Below, one piece after another: positions 1-31,802 of a stretch of 64,000 nucleotides of DNA. The notes beneath the pieces are model-generated. The model ran no database searches. It saw only the letters and a program-made list of their open reading frames with translations, and was not told the DNA's origin. The DNA is taken from the NCBI RefSeq assembly GCF_014930455.1, contig NZ_JAAIYO010000020.1, forward strand, positions 1-64,000. The letters are read 5' to 3'. A program made the translations under genes and the position numbers. How positions within the stretch are numbered: the stretch's first letter is position 1; the number at the start of each line of letters is the position of its first letter. The DNA comes from Corallococcus soli (GTDB lineage: Bacteria; Myxococcota; Myxococcia; Myxococcales; Myxococcaceae).

Positions 1-22695
<22,695 letters not shown>

Positions 22696-23091
22696 GGTGG
22701 ACTTCCTCTGGATGGCTGGCGGCGCCGGGCAGGAACCGGGGGAGGTCGGTCACGCCCACGCACAAGGGGGATAATGGTATCCGCAAACAAACCCAGCGAG
22801 AAATGTCATGCCGGTGCTTCTTGCTATTCTCTGGGAATCTGCATGCGAACTCAGCGATAACCCCGTGTTTCCAGGAAATAGCGGTCAAAATCCCCGACGT
22901 GAAACATGGATTCGGAGAAGCCGTGCACCCGGGCGGGGTGTTCCCGCCTTGAAGTCATCCCGTGAATCATCAACATTGGCGGGGTGCGAGCGGGTTCCGG
23001 AGGAAGCCGGATGCCTGCTCCCCCTCACTCGCAGCAACATCCCATCCGCTCCGGGTCATGAAGCTCCGGACGGCACCCGAGAGACCTCCTC
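22696..23091. promoter_or_regulatory. Divergent intergenic region between NRPS and CmlA-like gene (396 bases)
   Basis: No gene is visible. The region is more AT-rich than its surroundings and must hold promoters in both directions. TTTCCAGGAAA at 22,868-22,878 is a perfect palindrome. ATTCTCTGGGAAT at 22,826-22,838 is an imperfect dyad with similar TTC/GAA halves, centred about 41 bases away. A weak plus-strand candidate is TTGAAG (22,949-22,954), a 17-base spacer and AACATT (22,972-22,977). No promoter assignment is firm. Confidence 0.4.
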
Positions 23092-24681
23092 ATGCTCGAG
23101 CGCCCCATGTACCTGAAGCCCGATGTCGCCATCGAGCCACTGTTCAACCAGTGGTACGTCTGGTGGTACCTGCTGTCGCCCGCGACGGCGCCGCTGTTCG
23201 TCACGCGGCTGCACCTGAAGCTGATGCAGTCGTTCGTCGCGAACCCGGACGTGCACGTCGCCGCGCTGCAGAACCCGGCGCTGATGGGCGGGCCCTTCAT
23301 CAACCACCCCGTGTCGCGCGTGGGGGACGTGAAGGCGCTGCTGGACCGCACCATGAAGGACCACGCGGACTTCCTGGCCTACGCCAAGGCGCTGGCGGAC
23401 CTGGAGCAGCTGCTGGCCAGCTCCAAGGGTGAGTCGCTGGAGCCGCTCTACGCGAAGGTGCCGGACATGCTCCGGGGCTACGTGGAGCTCACGTACGACC
23501 TGGCCCACCGGGCCAACGCCCGCATCATGGAGCCCCTGCTCTACCGCAGCGGCCTCTACAAGGAGTCGTCGCAGAGCGTGTCGCTGATGCGCGTCACGGG
23601 CGACGCGCGCAAGTACGTCTTCAGCACGCCCCGGCTCGAAGGGGACACGCCGCTGTGGCTCCAGGTGCCCTTCCGGCACGAGGGCCTGGACGCCCTCTTC
23701 CGCATGCGCCACACGCCGGGCAGCCCCGGGCAGGTGGCGGAGATGCTGGGCGTGCCGACCTCCGCGGCGGACGCGTTCGCGGACCTCTTCACGGACGCCG
23801 CCCCGCGCAAGCCGGAGCCGTACACGGGCCCCGGCGTGCGCGTGCGCTACTTCGGCCACGCGTGCGTGCTGATGGAGACGCGCGAGGTGTCCGTCCTCAC
23901 CGACCCCGTCATCAGCTACGAGTTCCCCACCGAGCACGCGCGCTTCACCCACGCGGACCTGCCGGAGAAGATCGACTACGTCCTCATCACCCACGGCCAC
24001 GCCGACCACCTGATGATGGAGACGCTCATCCAGCTGCGTCACCGCATCGGCACCATCGTCGTGCCGCGCTCCAACGCGTTCTCGCTGGCGGACCCGTCGC
24101 TGCGCCTGATGCTGGAGAAGACGGGCTTCCGCAACGTCGTTGAAATCGACGACCTGCAGGAGATCCGCATCCCCGGTGGGTCGCTGATGGGCATCCCCTT
24201 CATCGGCGAGCACAGCGACCTGTCCGTGCAGGCGAAGACGGCGCACCTGGTGCGCCTGGGTGGCCGCGCGATGCTGATGGCCGCGGACTCCAACGCGCTG
24301 GAGCCCCGGATGTACGAGCACCTCCAGGAGCTGGTGGGCCCGCTGGACGCGCTCTACCTGGGCATGGAGTGCGAGGGCGGCCCGATGAGCTGGATGTACG
24401 GCCCGCTGCTCAGCAACCCCCTGCCGCGCAAGATGGACCAGTCGCGCCGGCTCAACGGCTCCGACTCCGCGCGCGCCACGGAGATCCTCAACCACCTGAA
24501 GCCGCGCGAGTCCTTCGTCTACGCCATGGGCCAGGAGCCCTGGCTGCGCCACGTCATGGTGCTCCAGTACGACGAGACGGCGCCGCAGATGATCGAATCG
24601 AACAAGTTCCTGGAGGTCTGCCGGGGCCGCAACATCCCCGCCGAGCGCCCGTACCTGCGCATGGAGCGGATCCTCGAATAG
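23092..24681 (+). CDS. CmlA-like diiron beta-hydroxylase of PCP-bound amino acid
   Basis: The 529-residue protein has an N-terminal alpha/beta domain (about 1-245) and a C-terminal metallo-beta-lactamase-fold domain. The metal motif THGHADH gives His301, His303, Asp305 and His306. Where ordinary MBL hydrolases have a further His there is Glu373 (GEHSD), followed by Asp399 (AADSN). That Glu replacement, the length and the residue spacing match CmlA, the chloramphenicol-pathway enzyme that uses a dinuclear iron site and O2 to hydroxylate the beta carbon of an amino acid on an NRPS carrier domain (family knowledge from memory). It is divergent from the NRPS, so one of that enzyme's residues is the likely substrate; which one is unknown. 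A second ATG at 23,107 could be the true start. The alternative is a generic MBL hydrolase. Confidence 0.8.
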   Translation: MLERPMYLKPDVAIEPLFNQWYVWWYLLSPATAPLFVTRLHLKLMQSFVANPDVHVAALQNPALMGGPFINHPVSRVGDVKALLDRTMKDHADFLAYAKALADLEQLLASSKGESLEPLYAKVPDMLRGYVELTYDLAHRANARIMEPLLYRSGLYKESSQSVSLMRVTGDARKYVFSTPRLEGDTPLWLQVPFRHEGLDALFRMRHTPGSPGQVAEMLGVPTSAADAFADLFTDAAPRKPEPYTGPGVRVRYFGHACVLMETREVSVLTDPVISYEFPTEHARFTHADLPEKIDYVLITHGHADHLMMETLIQLRHRIGTIVVPRSNAFSLADPSLRLMLEKTGFRNVVEIDDLQEIRIPGGSLMGIPFIGEHSDLSVQAKTAHLVRLGGRAMLMAADSNALEPRMYEHLQELVGPLDALYLGMECEGGPMSWMYGPLLSNPLPRKMDQSRRLNGSDSARATEILNHLKPRESFVYAMGQEPWLRHVMVLQYDETAPQMIESNKFLEVCRGRNIPAERPYLRMERILE

Positions 24682-24721
24682 CCACGGGGAAGGACGCGGC
24701 CGCCCCACGGCGCCGCGTCCG

Positions 24722-26392
24722 TCAGGCCTCGCGGGCCTGGAGCTTGCGCAGGCCCGCGAGCAGGCCCTCACCGTCCGGTGAGCCCAGGCCGGTGCAGGCG
24801 TTCCAAACCTGCCGCTCGCTGGCGAAGAACGCGCCGTTGCCGCCCCGGGTGATGGGGCGGACGACGGGCTCGCCCGCGCGGACCAGCGCATACAGCCGGG
24901 GGTTGAGGAAGCCCACGCGCTCGCCCAGGGCCTCGTTGAGGCGGGTGATGAGCGCGGCCCACATGGGCGCCGCGGCGCTGGTGCCCGCGGCCACGCCCCG
25001 CTGGCCCTTGAAGACGATTTGATAGCCGGTGTGCAGGTCGCCGTTGGCCGCGACGTCGGGAACGCCCCGCCCGGGCGTGCGCGTCGTGCGCTGGAACACG
25101 CCGTCCTTCCAGGCCGTCGTCACCTGCACGGGCACGGGCATGCCCTCCTGGTACGGGGGCAGCGCGTTCATCATGCTGACGCCGCCGCTGCTCGCGCCCG
25201 CCGACACCGTCGGGCCGAAGGAGCCCATGGTCATGGCCTCGCCCAGGCGGTTCCACACCGACTCCGCGACGATGCGGTCGCCTTCGGCTTCCAGCGTCGT
25301 GCCGCCGCAGCCCAGCACCAGCGCGCTCGCGGCCGGGTAGCTGGGCGCCGCCAGCGTGATGGCCCCCGTGGGCGAGCCGCCCTCCACGGGCACCTGCGAG
25401 CCCAGGTCTCCGGAGGCCGCGCACACCGTGATGCCCAGGAGCGCCGCCTCCTTGAAGAGCCGCTCGAAGGCGGCCTCCTCGTCCTGCTGGATGAGGGTGC
25501 CTTCGTAGAAGGACCAGCTGGTGGTCAGCACCGACGGCCGGTTCGTCCGGTCGCTGATCGCCATGGCGAAGACGCGGTGGTAGTCGCTCAGCGAGTAGTC
25601 CTTGGAGCCCGCGTTGTAGACGACGACGCGCGCCTGCGGGCACACGGCGGACACCAGTTCCACGTCCATCGTGACCTCCGCGTTGGAGGAGACGCTGAGG
25701 CCCGGCTTGTTGGGGCCCACGTTCACCGGCGGCTCGCGCTCCACGCCCATCCAGGACAGGTACGCCTCCAGGTCCTCCGGCTTGTAGCCGCCCGTCAGCT
25801 CGATGATGCCCACGCACTGCCCCGCCCCCTGCGTGGAGGGGTAGCGGTAGAGGCTCGCCACCTGCCCGGCCGGATACGAGCGCAGCCCGAGCTGCTTCGC
25901 CGACTCCGCGGGCACGGGCAGCGACGCCGAGCTGTGGGTGACGCGCGGGCGGGTGTCCAGGCCGAGCACCCCCTCCACGACGTCGCGCAGGGCGCGCGGC
26001 AGCGTGACGGGCTTGCTGTGGAAGAGGAAGGACCGCTTGCCCTGGGTGAAGCGCTTGAGGCCCACGCCGAAGGCCTTGCGGATCGCCGCGGCCGGGCCTT
26101 CCAGCCGCACGAGCCCCCGGTCGCGCTGCACGGAGAGGATGCGCAGGCGGTGCGCCTTCGCGAAGCGCTCCACCGCCGACAGGTCCTTCTTCGCCGTGCC
26201 GTACTTCGCCTCGAAGGCCTCGTGGGTGAGCGGAGGGCGCGGGGGCGCCGCGCACAGCTCCTCCACCGTGGGCAGGGGCACGCCGGGGCGCAGCACCAGG
26301 GTGACCTCCACGCGGCCAGGCAGGCGCGCGGGGCGGACGGGAACGGGGAAGGAAGACACGCGCTCGCGCTGCGCCGGGGGGATGCGGGCCAT
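24722..26392 (-). CDS. Sedolisin-type serine-carboxyl peptidase (S53) with pro-domain
   Basis: The 556-residue protein starts at ATG 26,392. An N-terminal pro-kumamolisin-like activation domain (about 1-165) contains the AFEAKYGT segment typical of this family. The catalytic domain has Glu239 and Asp243 (EVTMDVE), an ASGDLGS oxyanion-type Asp and the nucleophile Ser472 in GTSAAAP, the sedolisin arrangement. No Sec signal peptide or membrane segment is visible at the N-terminus, so it may act in the cell or leave by another route. It is divergent from the TOMM cyclodehydratase with 93 bases between the starts. A role in removing the TOMM leader is possible but only inferred from position; general proteolysis is the simpler reading. 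Confidence 0.9.
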   Translation of the reverse strand: MARIPPAQRERVSSFPVPVRPARLPGRVEVTLVLRPGVPLPTVEELCAAPPRPPLTHEAFEAKYGTAKKDLSAVERFAKAHRLRILSVQRDRGLVRLEGPAAAIRKAFGVGLKRFTQGKRSFLFHSKPVTLPRALRDVVEGVLGLDTRPRVTHSSASLPVPAESAKQLGLRSYPAGQVASLYRYPSTQGAGQCVGIIELTGGYKPEDLEAYLSWMGVEREPPVNVGPNKPGLSVSSNAEVTMDVELVSAVCPQARVVVYNAGSKDYSLSDYHRVFAMAISDRTNRPSVLTTSWSFYEGTLIQQDEEAAFERLFKEAALLGITVCAASGDLGSQVPVEGGSPTGAITLAAPSYPAASALVLGCGGTTLEAEGDRIVAESVWNRLGEAMTMGSFGPTVSAGASSGGVSMMNALPPYQEGMPVPVQVTTAWKDGVFQRTTRTPGRGVPDVAANGDLHTGYQIVFKGQRGVAAGTSAAAPMWAALITRLNEALGERVGFLNPRLYALVRAGEPVVRPITRGGNGAFFASERQVWNACTGLGSPDGEGLLAGLRKLQAREA

Positions 26393-26485
26393 GCGCGGCT
26401 TTCTAGCACGCGGGCCCGCGCGGCCCCCGCACGTCCCGGGTCGTATCCACCGACTCGCGCGACAGGTAGGCTCGGGCTCCCGCTC

Positions 26486-28669
26486 ATGAACCGAGTCCTC
26501 CGCATCAAGCCCCACCTGCGCGCCGAGGTGCTCGATGCGCGGCGCGTCTTCCTCGTCGGTGAGCGCGCCCAGTTCCTGCTGGAGGGAGAGCCGCACGCGC
26601 GCGTCGTCCCGCTGCTGGATGGCGAGCGCACCGTGGCCCAGGTCATCGCCCAGGTGGAGGGACAGCTGTCCGCGCCGGAGGTGCTCTACGTGCTGTCGCT
26701 CCTGGAGGAGCGCGGGCACGTGGAGGAGGCGGCGGACGTGTTCGACGCGGAGGTCGCCGGCTTCTGGGAGGCGTTGGGCATCGACGCGGCGTTCGCGGCC
26801 GGGCGGCTGCTGGACACGCCCGTCGCAGTGCGCGCCGTCGCGGGCGAGGACGCCGAGCGGCTGGTGGACGCGCTCGGGGACACCGGCCTGGACGTGCGCG
26901 AGGACGCGGAGCGCCACGTCCTGCTGGTGGATGACTACCTGTCACCGGAGGCGCTCGGGCTCGCGCGCGCGGCCCGCGCTGCCGGTGCGGCGTTCCTGCC
27001 GGTGAAGGTCGCGGGCACCGCCTGTCACGCGGGCCCCGTCTTCGCCCCCGGGGACGGCGCGTGCTGGACGTGCCTCACGGCGCGGCTTCGGGCCAACCGC
27101 CCCATCGAGCAGTACCTCGCGCGGCGGGGAGGACGGACGCGGCCGTCGCGGACGGCCCTGCCCACGACGGTGCAGGCGGGCCTGTCCTTCGCGGCGACGC
27201 TCGTGGCGCGCTGGGTGGTGGAGGCGGGCGCGGACGCGGCGCGGCACACGCGGCTGTGGACGCTCGACTTCGCCACCTGGAAGCTGGACTCGCACGCGGT
27301 GACGCGGCGTCCGCAGTGCCCGGACTGCGGGGACCCGGGCTGGATGGAGGCGCGGGCCCGTCAGCCGCTGGAGCTCGTCTCGCGCCCCAAGCGCTTCACC
27401 GACGACGGCGGCCACCGCGTCCTCACGCCCGAGGAGACGTGGGAGCGCCACCGCCACCTCGTGAGCCCGGTGACGGGCGTGGTGAGCGACCTGCGCCCGG
27501 TGCCGGGGGACGCGCCGCTGGGCCACATCCAGTCCGCCATCTTCCGCGTGTGTCCGTGGACGGACGCGCCGGCCTCCGACGACTTCCACCGCGTGGCCAG
27601 CGGCAAGGGCCGCACCGAGGTCCAGGCCCGCGCGGGCGCCCTGGGCGAGGCGCTGGAGCGCTACAGCGCCGTGTTCCAGGGCGACGAGCCCCGCGTCCAC
27701 GCCACCGCGTCCTCACTGGGCCCCCAGGCCGTGCCGCCCGCCGTGCTCCAGCACTTCAGCGCCACGCAGCTCGCGAACCGGCCTGACGGCGCCGCGCACC
27801 GCGACGCGCGCCTGGCGGTGCCCCGGCCCTACGCGGATGAGCCCATGGACTGGAGCCCCGCGTGGTCGCTCACGCACGGCGCGCGGCGCTACGTGCCCAC
27901 GTCATTCGCGTACCTCTTCGCGCCCACGCCCGAGGGCGGGCCCTTCTGTCACTTCAACTCCAACGGGAACGCGGCCGGCAACTGCGTGGAGGAGGCCATC
28001 CTCCAGGGGTTCCTGGAGCTGGTGGAGCGCGATGCGGTGGCGCTCTGGTGGTACAACCGCCTGCGCCGTCCCCGGGTGGCGCTGGCCAGCTTCGACGAGC
28101 CGTGGTTCACGTCCGTGGAGGCTCACTACCGGACGCTGGGCCTGCGGCTGTGGGTGATCGATCTCACGCACGACCTGGGCATCCCGGTGTTCGCCGCGCT
28201 GGTGGGGTCGTCCACGCACGGGCGTGTCTGGGCCGGGTGCGGCTGCCACTTCGACGCGAAGCTCGCCGTGCAGCGCGCGCTCACGGAGGTGGCCCAGTGC
28301 TACGACCCGAAGGACACGTCCGCGTCCCCCTGGGACCTGGGCGCGCACGCGGACCCCACCTGGCTGCATCCCGACGAAGCGGCCCCGGCGCGCGTCCGCT
28401 CCGACTTCCCGCGCGTGTGGCATGACGACCTGCGCGAGGATGTCATCGAGTGCGTCGCGCGCGCCTCACGCGCGGGGCTGGAGGTGCTGGTGGTGGACCA
28501 GGGGCGCCCGGACGTGGGCATGTCCGCGGTGAAGGTCATCGTCCCGGGCCTGCGACACTTCTGGCCCCGCCTGGGCCCTGGCCGGTTGTATGACGTCCCG
28601 GTGCGGATGGGCTGGCTGTCCGCGCCGCTGAACGAAGCGCAGCTCAACCCCGTCCCCTTCTATTTCTGA
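26486..28669 (+). CDS. TOMM cyclodehydratase: ThiF-like leader-binding domain fused to YcaO
   Basis: The 727-residue protein combines two functions. Residues 1-310 are an E1/ocin-ThiF-like domain that binds the precursor leader, with a structural-zinc tetracysteine (Cys193, Cys196, Cys278, Cys281; motifs CWTC and CPDC). Residues about 330-727 are a YcaO domain, which uses ATP to turn Cys/Ser/Thr side chains of the core peptide into thiazoline or oxazoline rings. It contains the NAAGNCVEEAILQGFLELVERDA segment typical of YcaO, cited here only in part: GFLELVERDA. The C-terminus ends in PVPFYF. The ATG at 26,486 is chosen because similar proteins begin close to this point; upstream DNA in frame belongs to the antisense of the sedolisin. 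It is the first gene of a four-gene operon ending at 33,197. Confidence 0.93.
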   Translation: MNRVLRIKPHLRAEVLDARRVFLVGERAQFLLEGEPHARVVPLLDGERTVAQVIAQVEGQLSAPEVLYVLSLLEERGHVEEAADVFDAEVAGFWEALGIDAAFAAGRLLDTPVAVRAVAGEDAERLVDALGDTGLDVREDAERHVLLVDDYLSPEALGLARAARAAGAAFLPVKVAGTACHAGPVFAPGDGACWTCLTARLRANRPIEQYLARRGGRTRPSRTALPTTVQAGLSFAATLVARWVVEAGADAARHTRLWTLDFATWKLDSHAVTRRPQCPDCGDPGWMEARARQPLELVSRPKRFTDDGGHRVLTPEETWERHRHLVSPVTGVVSDLRPVPGDAPLGHIQSAIFRVCPWTDAPASDDFHRVASGKGRTEVQARAGALGEALERYSAVFQGDEPRVHATASSLGPQAVPPAVLQHFSATQLANRPDGAAHRDARLAVPRPYADEPMDWSPAWSLTHGARRYVPTSFAYLFAPTPEGGPFCHFNSNGNAAGNCVEEAILQGFLELVERDAVALWWYNRLRRPRVALASFDEPWFTSVEAHYRTLGLRLWVIDLTHDLGIPVFAALVGSSTHGRVWAGCGCHFDAKLAVQRALTEVAQCYDPKDTSASPWDLGAHADPTWLHPDEAAPARVRSDFPRVWHDDLREDVIECVARASRAGLEVLVVDQGRPDVGMSAVKVIVPGLRHFWPRLGPGRLYDVPVRMGWLSAPLNEAQLNPVPFYF

Positions 28670-28681
28670 GCGCTCCCCCGC

Positions 28682-30631
28682 GTGTCGCCCTCCCCTCCCA
28701 AGCCCCGCATCCTGCTGATCCAATGCGGCCCGGACCGACGCCACGTCGACCGGGAGACGGAGGACTTCTGCCCTGAGCGCGGGCTCGTGAAGCGCGCGAC
28801 GATGACGCCGCTGGCCTGCGCGACGCTCGCGGCGCTCACGCCGGACACCTTCCGCGTGGACATCTGGGACGAGGAGCTGCACGGGCAGCTGCGCGTGGAC
28901 TCGGAGCTGCCGGACTACGACATCGTCGGCGTGTCGGTGATGTACTCCGCCCTCACCTACCAGGCGCGCTTCCTGGGGGGCCTCTTCCGCGACCGGGGCG
29001 CCACCGTCGTCGCCGGAGGCCCCGCCATCTCCGCCGCGCCGGAGGACTACCGGGGCTTCTTCGACGCCCTCTTCGTCAACGAGGCCGAGCGCACCTGGCC
29101 GCGCTTCCTCGCGGACTACCTCCAGGGTGAGTACGCCCCCGAGTACCGGCAGATCGAGAAGCCCGCCCTGAGCGAGAGCCCCCCGCCGCGCTGGGACGGC
29201 ATCGCGGCGGACCTCCCGCGCTACGCCTGGGGCTCCGTGCAGACGACGCGCGGCTGCCCGTTCGACTGCTCGTTCTGCGACGTCATCTACCTGTACGGCC
29301 GCAAGCAGCGGCACAAGCCGGTGGCGCAGGTGCTGGAGGAGGTGCGGGGCCACGCGGCGCTCGGCGCGGAGGGCGTGTTCTTCGCGGACGACGAGTTCAT
29401 TGGCGACGCGGCCTACGCGAAGGAGGTGCTCGCGGGGCTGGTGCCCCTCAACCGCGCCCTGCCCCGCCCGCTGCGCTTCTTCACCCAGGTGACGATGAAC
29501 CTGAGCCGCGACGCCCAGCTGCTGGAGGGCATGGCGGACGCGAACTTCTACACCGTCGTGCTCGGCATCGAGTCCTTCGATCCCGCCGCCCTCAAGGAAG
29601 CGCAGAAGCACCAGAACGTGCGCGCGGACCTCATCGGGGACCTGCTGAAGATTCAAGCGCACGGCATCGGGCCCCGGGGCAGCTTCATCGTCGGGTTCGA
29701 CCACGACACGCCCGCCGTGTTCGACTCGCTGCACGCCAACATCCAGCGCGCGCACCTGCCGTGGGTGGTGGTGGCGCCCCTCCAGGCACCGCGAGGCACC
29801 AAGCTGTGGACCCGGTTGCGCGCGGAGGGCCGGCTGGCCACGCCCCGCAAGGCGCACTCCCGCGACCGCGGCGCCATCGTGCTCAACGTGATGCCCCTGG
29901 GCATGACGCGGCCCCAGCTGCTCGAAGGGTTCCGCGACCTGGTGGAGCGGCTGTCCACCTGGGACGCCGCCTGCGAGCGCATCCGGGGCTTCGTCGCCGG
30001 CATCCAGCGCCCGCCGCGCGTGGTGGAGCCGGACTGGCCGGAGGCCGTCACCGACCGCTTCCTGCACGAAGCCACCGGCGCCTGGGCCCTGACGCCCTAC
30101 GAGCGCACCGCGCTGGGCGACACCCTCCAGGAGGTCCGCCGCACCGCGCCCGCGATGCTGCCGCGCACGGTGTTCTTCCTCGCGCGCAACCAGAACGAGC
30201 GCCGCCGGCACGAGCGGCTCTTCACCGACTTCGACGCCGTGCTGGACGCGGAGCGCAAGGGCGACCTCATCCCGGACACCCAGCCCGTCTACGTGCCGGC
30301 CACCTTCGCCACGGCGATGCGGGACGTGTTCCCGGACCTGTACGTGCGCCTGAGCCGCGACCTGCCGGACCGCCGCGACGTGCCCGAGGCCTCGCGCGAG
30401 GTGCTGGTGGACTTCGTCTCCCGCTGGGGCGAGGGCTTCCACGCCCTCCAGCCGCAGCACCACGAGTTCCTGCGCGAGCTGTGCGACGCGGCGGTGGCGG
30501 CGCGCGGCGGACACGCCGGGGCGCTGGAGGCGGACGAGGAGCAGGCCCTGCGCACCCAGGCGCGCCGCACCGGCCTGCTGGAAGCGCTGCTCAAGGACGT
30601 GCGCGACGAGCTGGCGAGCTGGGGACGGTGA
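28682..30631 (+). CDS. B12-binding-domain radical SAM protein in TOMM operon
   Basis: The 649-residue protein starts at GTG 28,682, 12 bases after the cyclodehydratase stop. The N-terminal part (about 10-150) resembles a cobalamin-binding domain (DIVGVSVMYSALTYQAR, VVAGGPA). The radical SAM core has Cys192, Cys196 and Cys199 in RGCPFDCSFC, the CxxxCxxC ligands of the 4Fe-4S cluster. A long C-terminal extension has the GTKLWTRL and EGFRDLVERL features seen in DUF4070-type members. Many class B relatives transfer methyl groups to unactivated carbons, and such enzymes modify several RiPPs, so methylation of the TOMM core is a reasonable inference. The reaction cannot be read from sequence. Confidence 0.88.
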   Translation: MSPSPPKPRILLIQCGPDRRHVDRETEDFCPERGLVKRATMTPLACATLAALTPDTFRVDIWDEELHGQLRVDSELPDYDIVGVSVMYSALTYQARFLGGLFRDRGATVVAGGPAISAAPEDYRGFFDALFVNEAERTWPRFLADYLQGEYAPEYRQIEKPALSESPPPRWDGIAADLPRYAWGSVQTTRGCPFDCSFCDVIYLYGRKQRHKPVAQVLEEVRGHAALGAEGVFFADDEFIGDAAYAKEVLAGLVPLNRALPRPLRFFTQVTMNLSRDAQLLEGMADANFYTVVLGIESFDPAALKEAQKHQNVRADLIGDLLKIQAHGIGPRGSFIVGFDHDTPAVFDSLHANIQRAHLPWVVVAPLQAPRGTKLWTRLRAEGRLATPRKAHSRDRGAIVLNVMPLGMTRPQLLEGFRDLVERLSTWDAACERIRGFVAGIQRPPRVVEPDWPEAVTDRFLHEATGAWALTPYERTALGDTLQEVRRTAPAMLPRTVFFLARNQNERRRHERLFTDFDAVLDAERKGDLIPDTQPVYVPATFATAMRDVFPDLYVRLSRDLPDRRDVPEASREVLVDFVSRWGEGFHALQPQHHEFLRELCDAAVAARGGHAGALEADEEQALRTQARRTGLLEALLKDVRDELASWGR

Positions 30632-30634
30632 GCG

Positions 30635-31792
30635 ATGCGTGACGGCCTCCCCATCTTCGACGCGGACCGCCACGTCCTGGAGCCACTCGGCCTCTGGGCG
30701 GATCACCTGGAGCCCGCGCTGCGCAAGCACGCGCCCCGCCCCGGGCGCCTCCCGGACGAACCCCTCCAGGAGCGCCTGGAGCGGCTGGGCCCCCAGGGCC
30801 TGCTGCCCGTGCAGCCCCTGCCGGAGGTGGACGGCAAGCCGCTGTGGAACCACATGCCGGAGCGGGCGTGGGTGGCGTTCTCCGCGCGCTCCTACCAGCA
30901 GCTGGGCCGCAATGAACTCCTGGCGCGGCCGGACGTGTACCTGGCGGAGATGGACCGCTCGGGCGTGGACCGGGCGGCGCTCTTCCCCACCTACGCGCTG
31001 CTGCTGGAGGGCTTCTCGCCGCTGAAGCCGCGCGTGGCCACCGCCTACGCGTCCGTCTACAACACCTGGCTGCACGGCTTCTGCGCGCTGGACCCGGAGC
31101 GCCTGCGCGGCGTGGGGCTCATCAGCCGGCACGAACCGGAGGCCATGGTGGCGGAGGTGCGCCGCGTGGCGGGCTTCGGCTGGCGCGCGGTGATGGTGCG
31201 GCCCAACCCCATTGGCGGAAGGCTCCTGTCGGACGCGGCCTATGAGCCCTTCTGGGCCGAGTGCGAGGCCCGCTCCATGGCGGTGGTGCTGCACGGCAGC
31301 GGCCACGTCTACGTGCCGTCCGCGGGCGCGGACCGCTTCGACACGCGCTTCGCCAACCACGCCTGCGCCCACCCGATGGAGCTGATGATGGGGCTGCTCG
31401 CGCTGCTCCAGGGCGGCGTGCTGGAGCGCCACCCGGGCCTGCGCATCGGCGCGATGGAGGCCGGCTGCGGCTGGCTGCCCTACTGGTCCTGGCGCCTGGA
31501 TGAGGAGTACCGCGCCGTAGGTGCCGAGGTCTCCGCCACCCTCCGACAAGCTCCATCCGCCTACCTGCGCCGCCATTGCTACGTGTCGGTGGAGCCGGAC
31601 GAACCCTACCTGCCCGACATGATGCGACACCTGCCGGAGGAGCGCCTGCTGTTCGGCAGCGACTTCCCCCATCTGGACCACGGAGAGGACGTGTTGGGTT
31701 CCCTGCTGTCCTTGCGTGACCGGATACCCGAAAGTCGTCTACGAAAGGTTCTCTGGGAAAACCCGACTCGGTTCTACGGTGCGGAACCGTGA
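30635..31792 (+). CDS. Amidohydrolase-2 family metal-dependent hydrolase in TOMM operon
   Basis: The 385-residue protein starts at ATG 30,635, three bases after the radical SAM stop and behind a GGTGAG ribosome site. It has the TIM-barrel amidohydrolase pattern of the ACMSD-like (Amidohydro_2) group: FDADRHVLEP near the N-terminus, VLHGSGH, a HPMELMM helix, and FGSDFPHLDHGED near the C-terminus (the SDxPH metal/acid motif). Family members hydrolyse or decarboxylate small cyclic or amide substrates. Its place between YcaO and SagB genes suggests a tailoring or proofreading step in the same pathway, for example opening or closing an amide-type bond; this is inference only. Confidence 0.88.
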   Translation: MRDGLPIFDADRHVLEPLGLWADHLEPALRKHAPRPGRLPDEPLQERLERLGPQGLLPVQPLPEVDGKPLWNHMPERAWVAFSARSYQQLGRNELLARPDVYLAEMDRSGVDRAALFPTYALLLEGFSPLKPRVATAYASVYNTWLHGFCALDPERLRGVGLISRHEPEAMVAEVRRVAGFGWRAVMVRPNPIGGRLLSDAAYEPFWAECEARSMAVVLHGSGHVYVPSAGADRFDTRFANHACAHPMELMMGLLALLQGGVLERHPGLRIGAMEAGCGWLPYWSWRLDEEYRAVGAEVSATLRQAPSAYLRRHCYVSVEPDEPYLPDMMRHLPEERLLFGSDFPHLDHGEDVLGSLLSLRDRIPESRLRKVLWENPTRFYGAEP

Positions 31793-31802
31793 GGCCGCTC
31801 GC

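Noticed and set aside
23092..24681. Plain metallo-beta-lactamase hydrolase
   Set aside because: The Glu373 substitution, length and N-terminal domain fit the CmlA-type oxygenase better, although hydrolase cannot be excluded.
28466..31681. 1,071-residue minus-strand frame opposite the radical SAM and amidohydrolase genes
   Set aside because: It is the antisense shadow; the plus strand has intact enzyme motifs and tight operon spacing.
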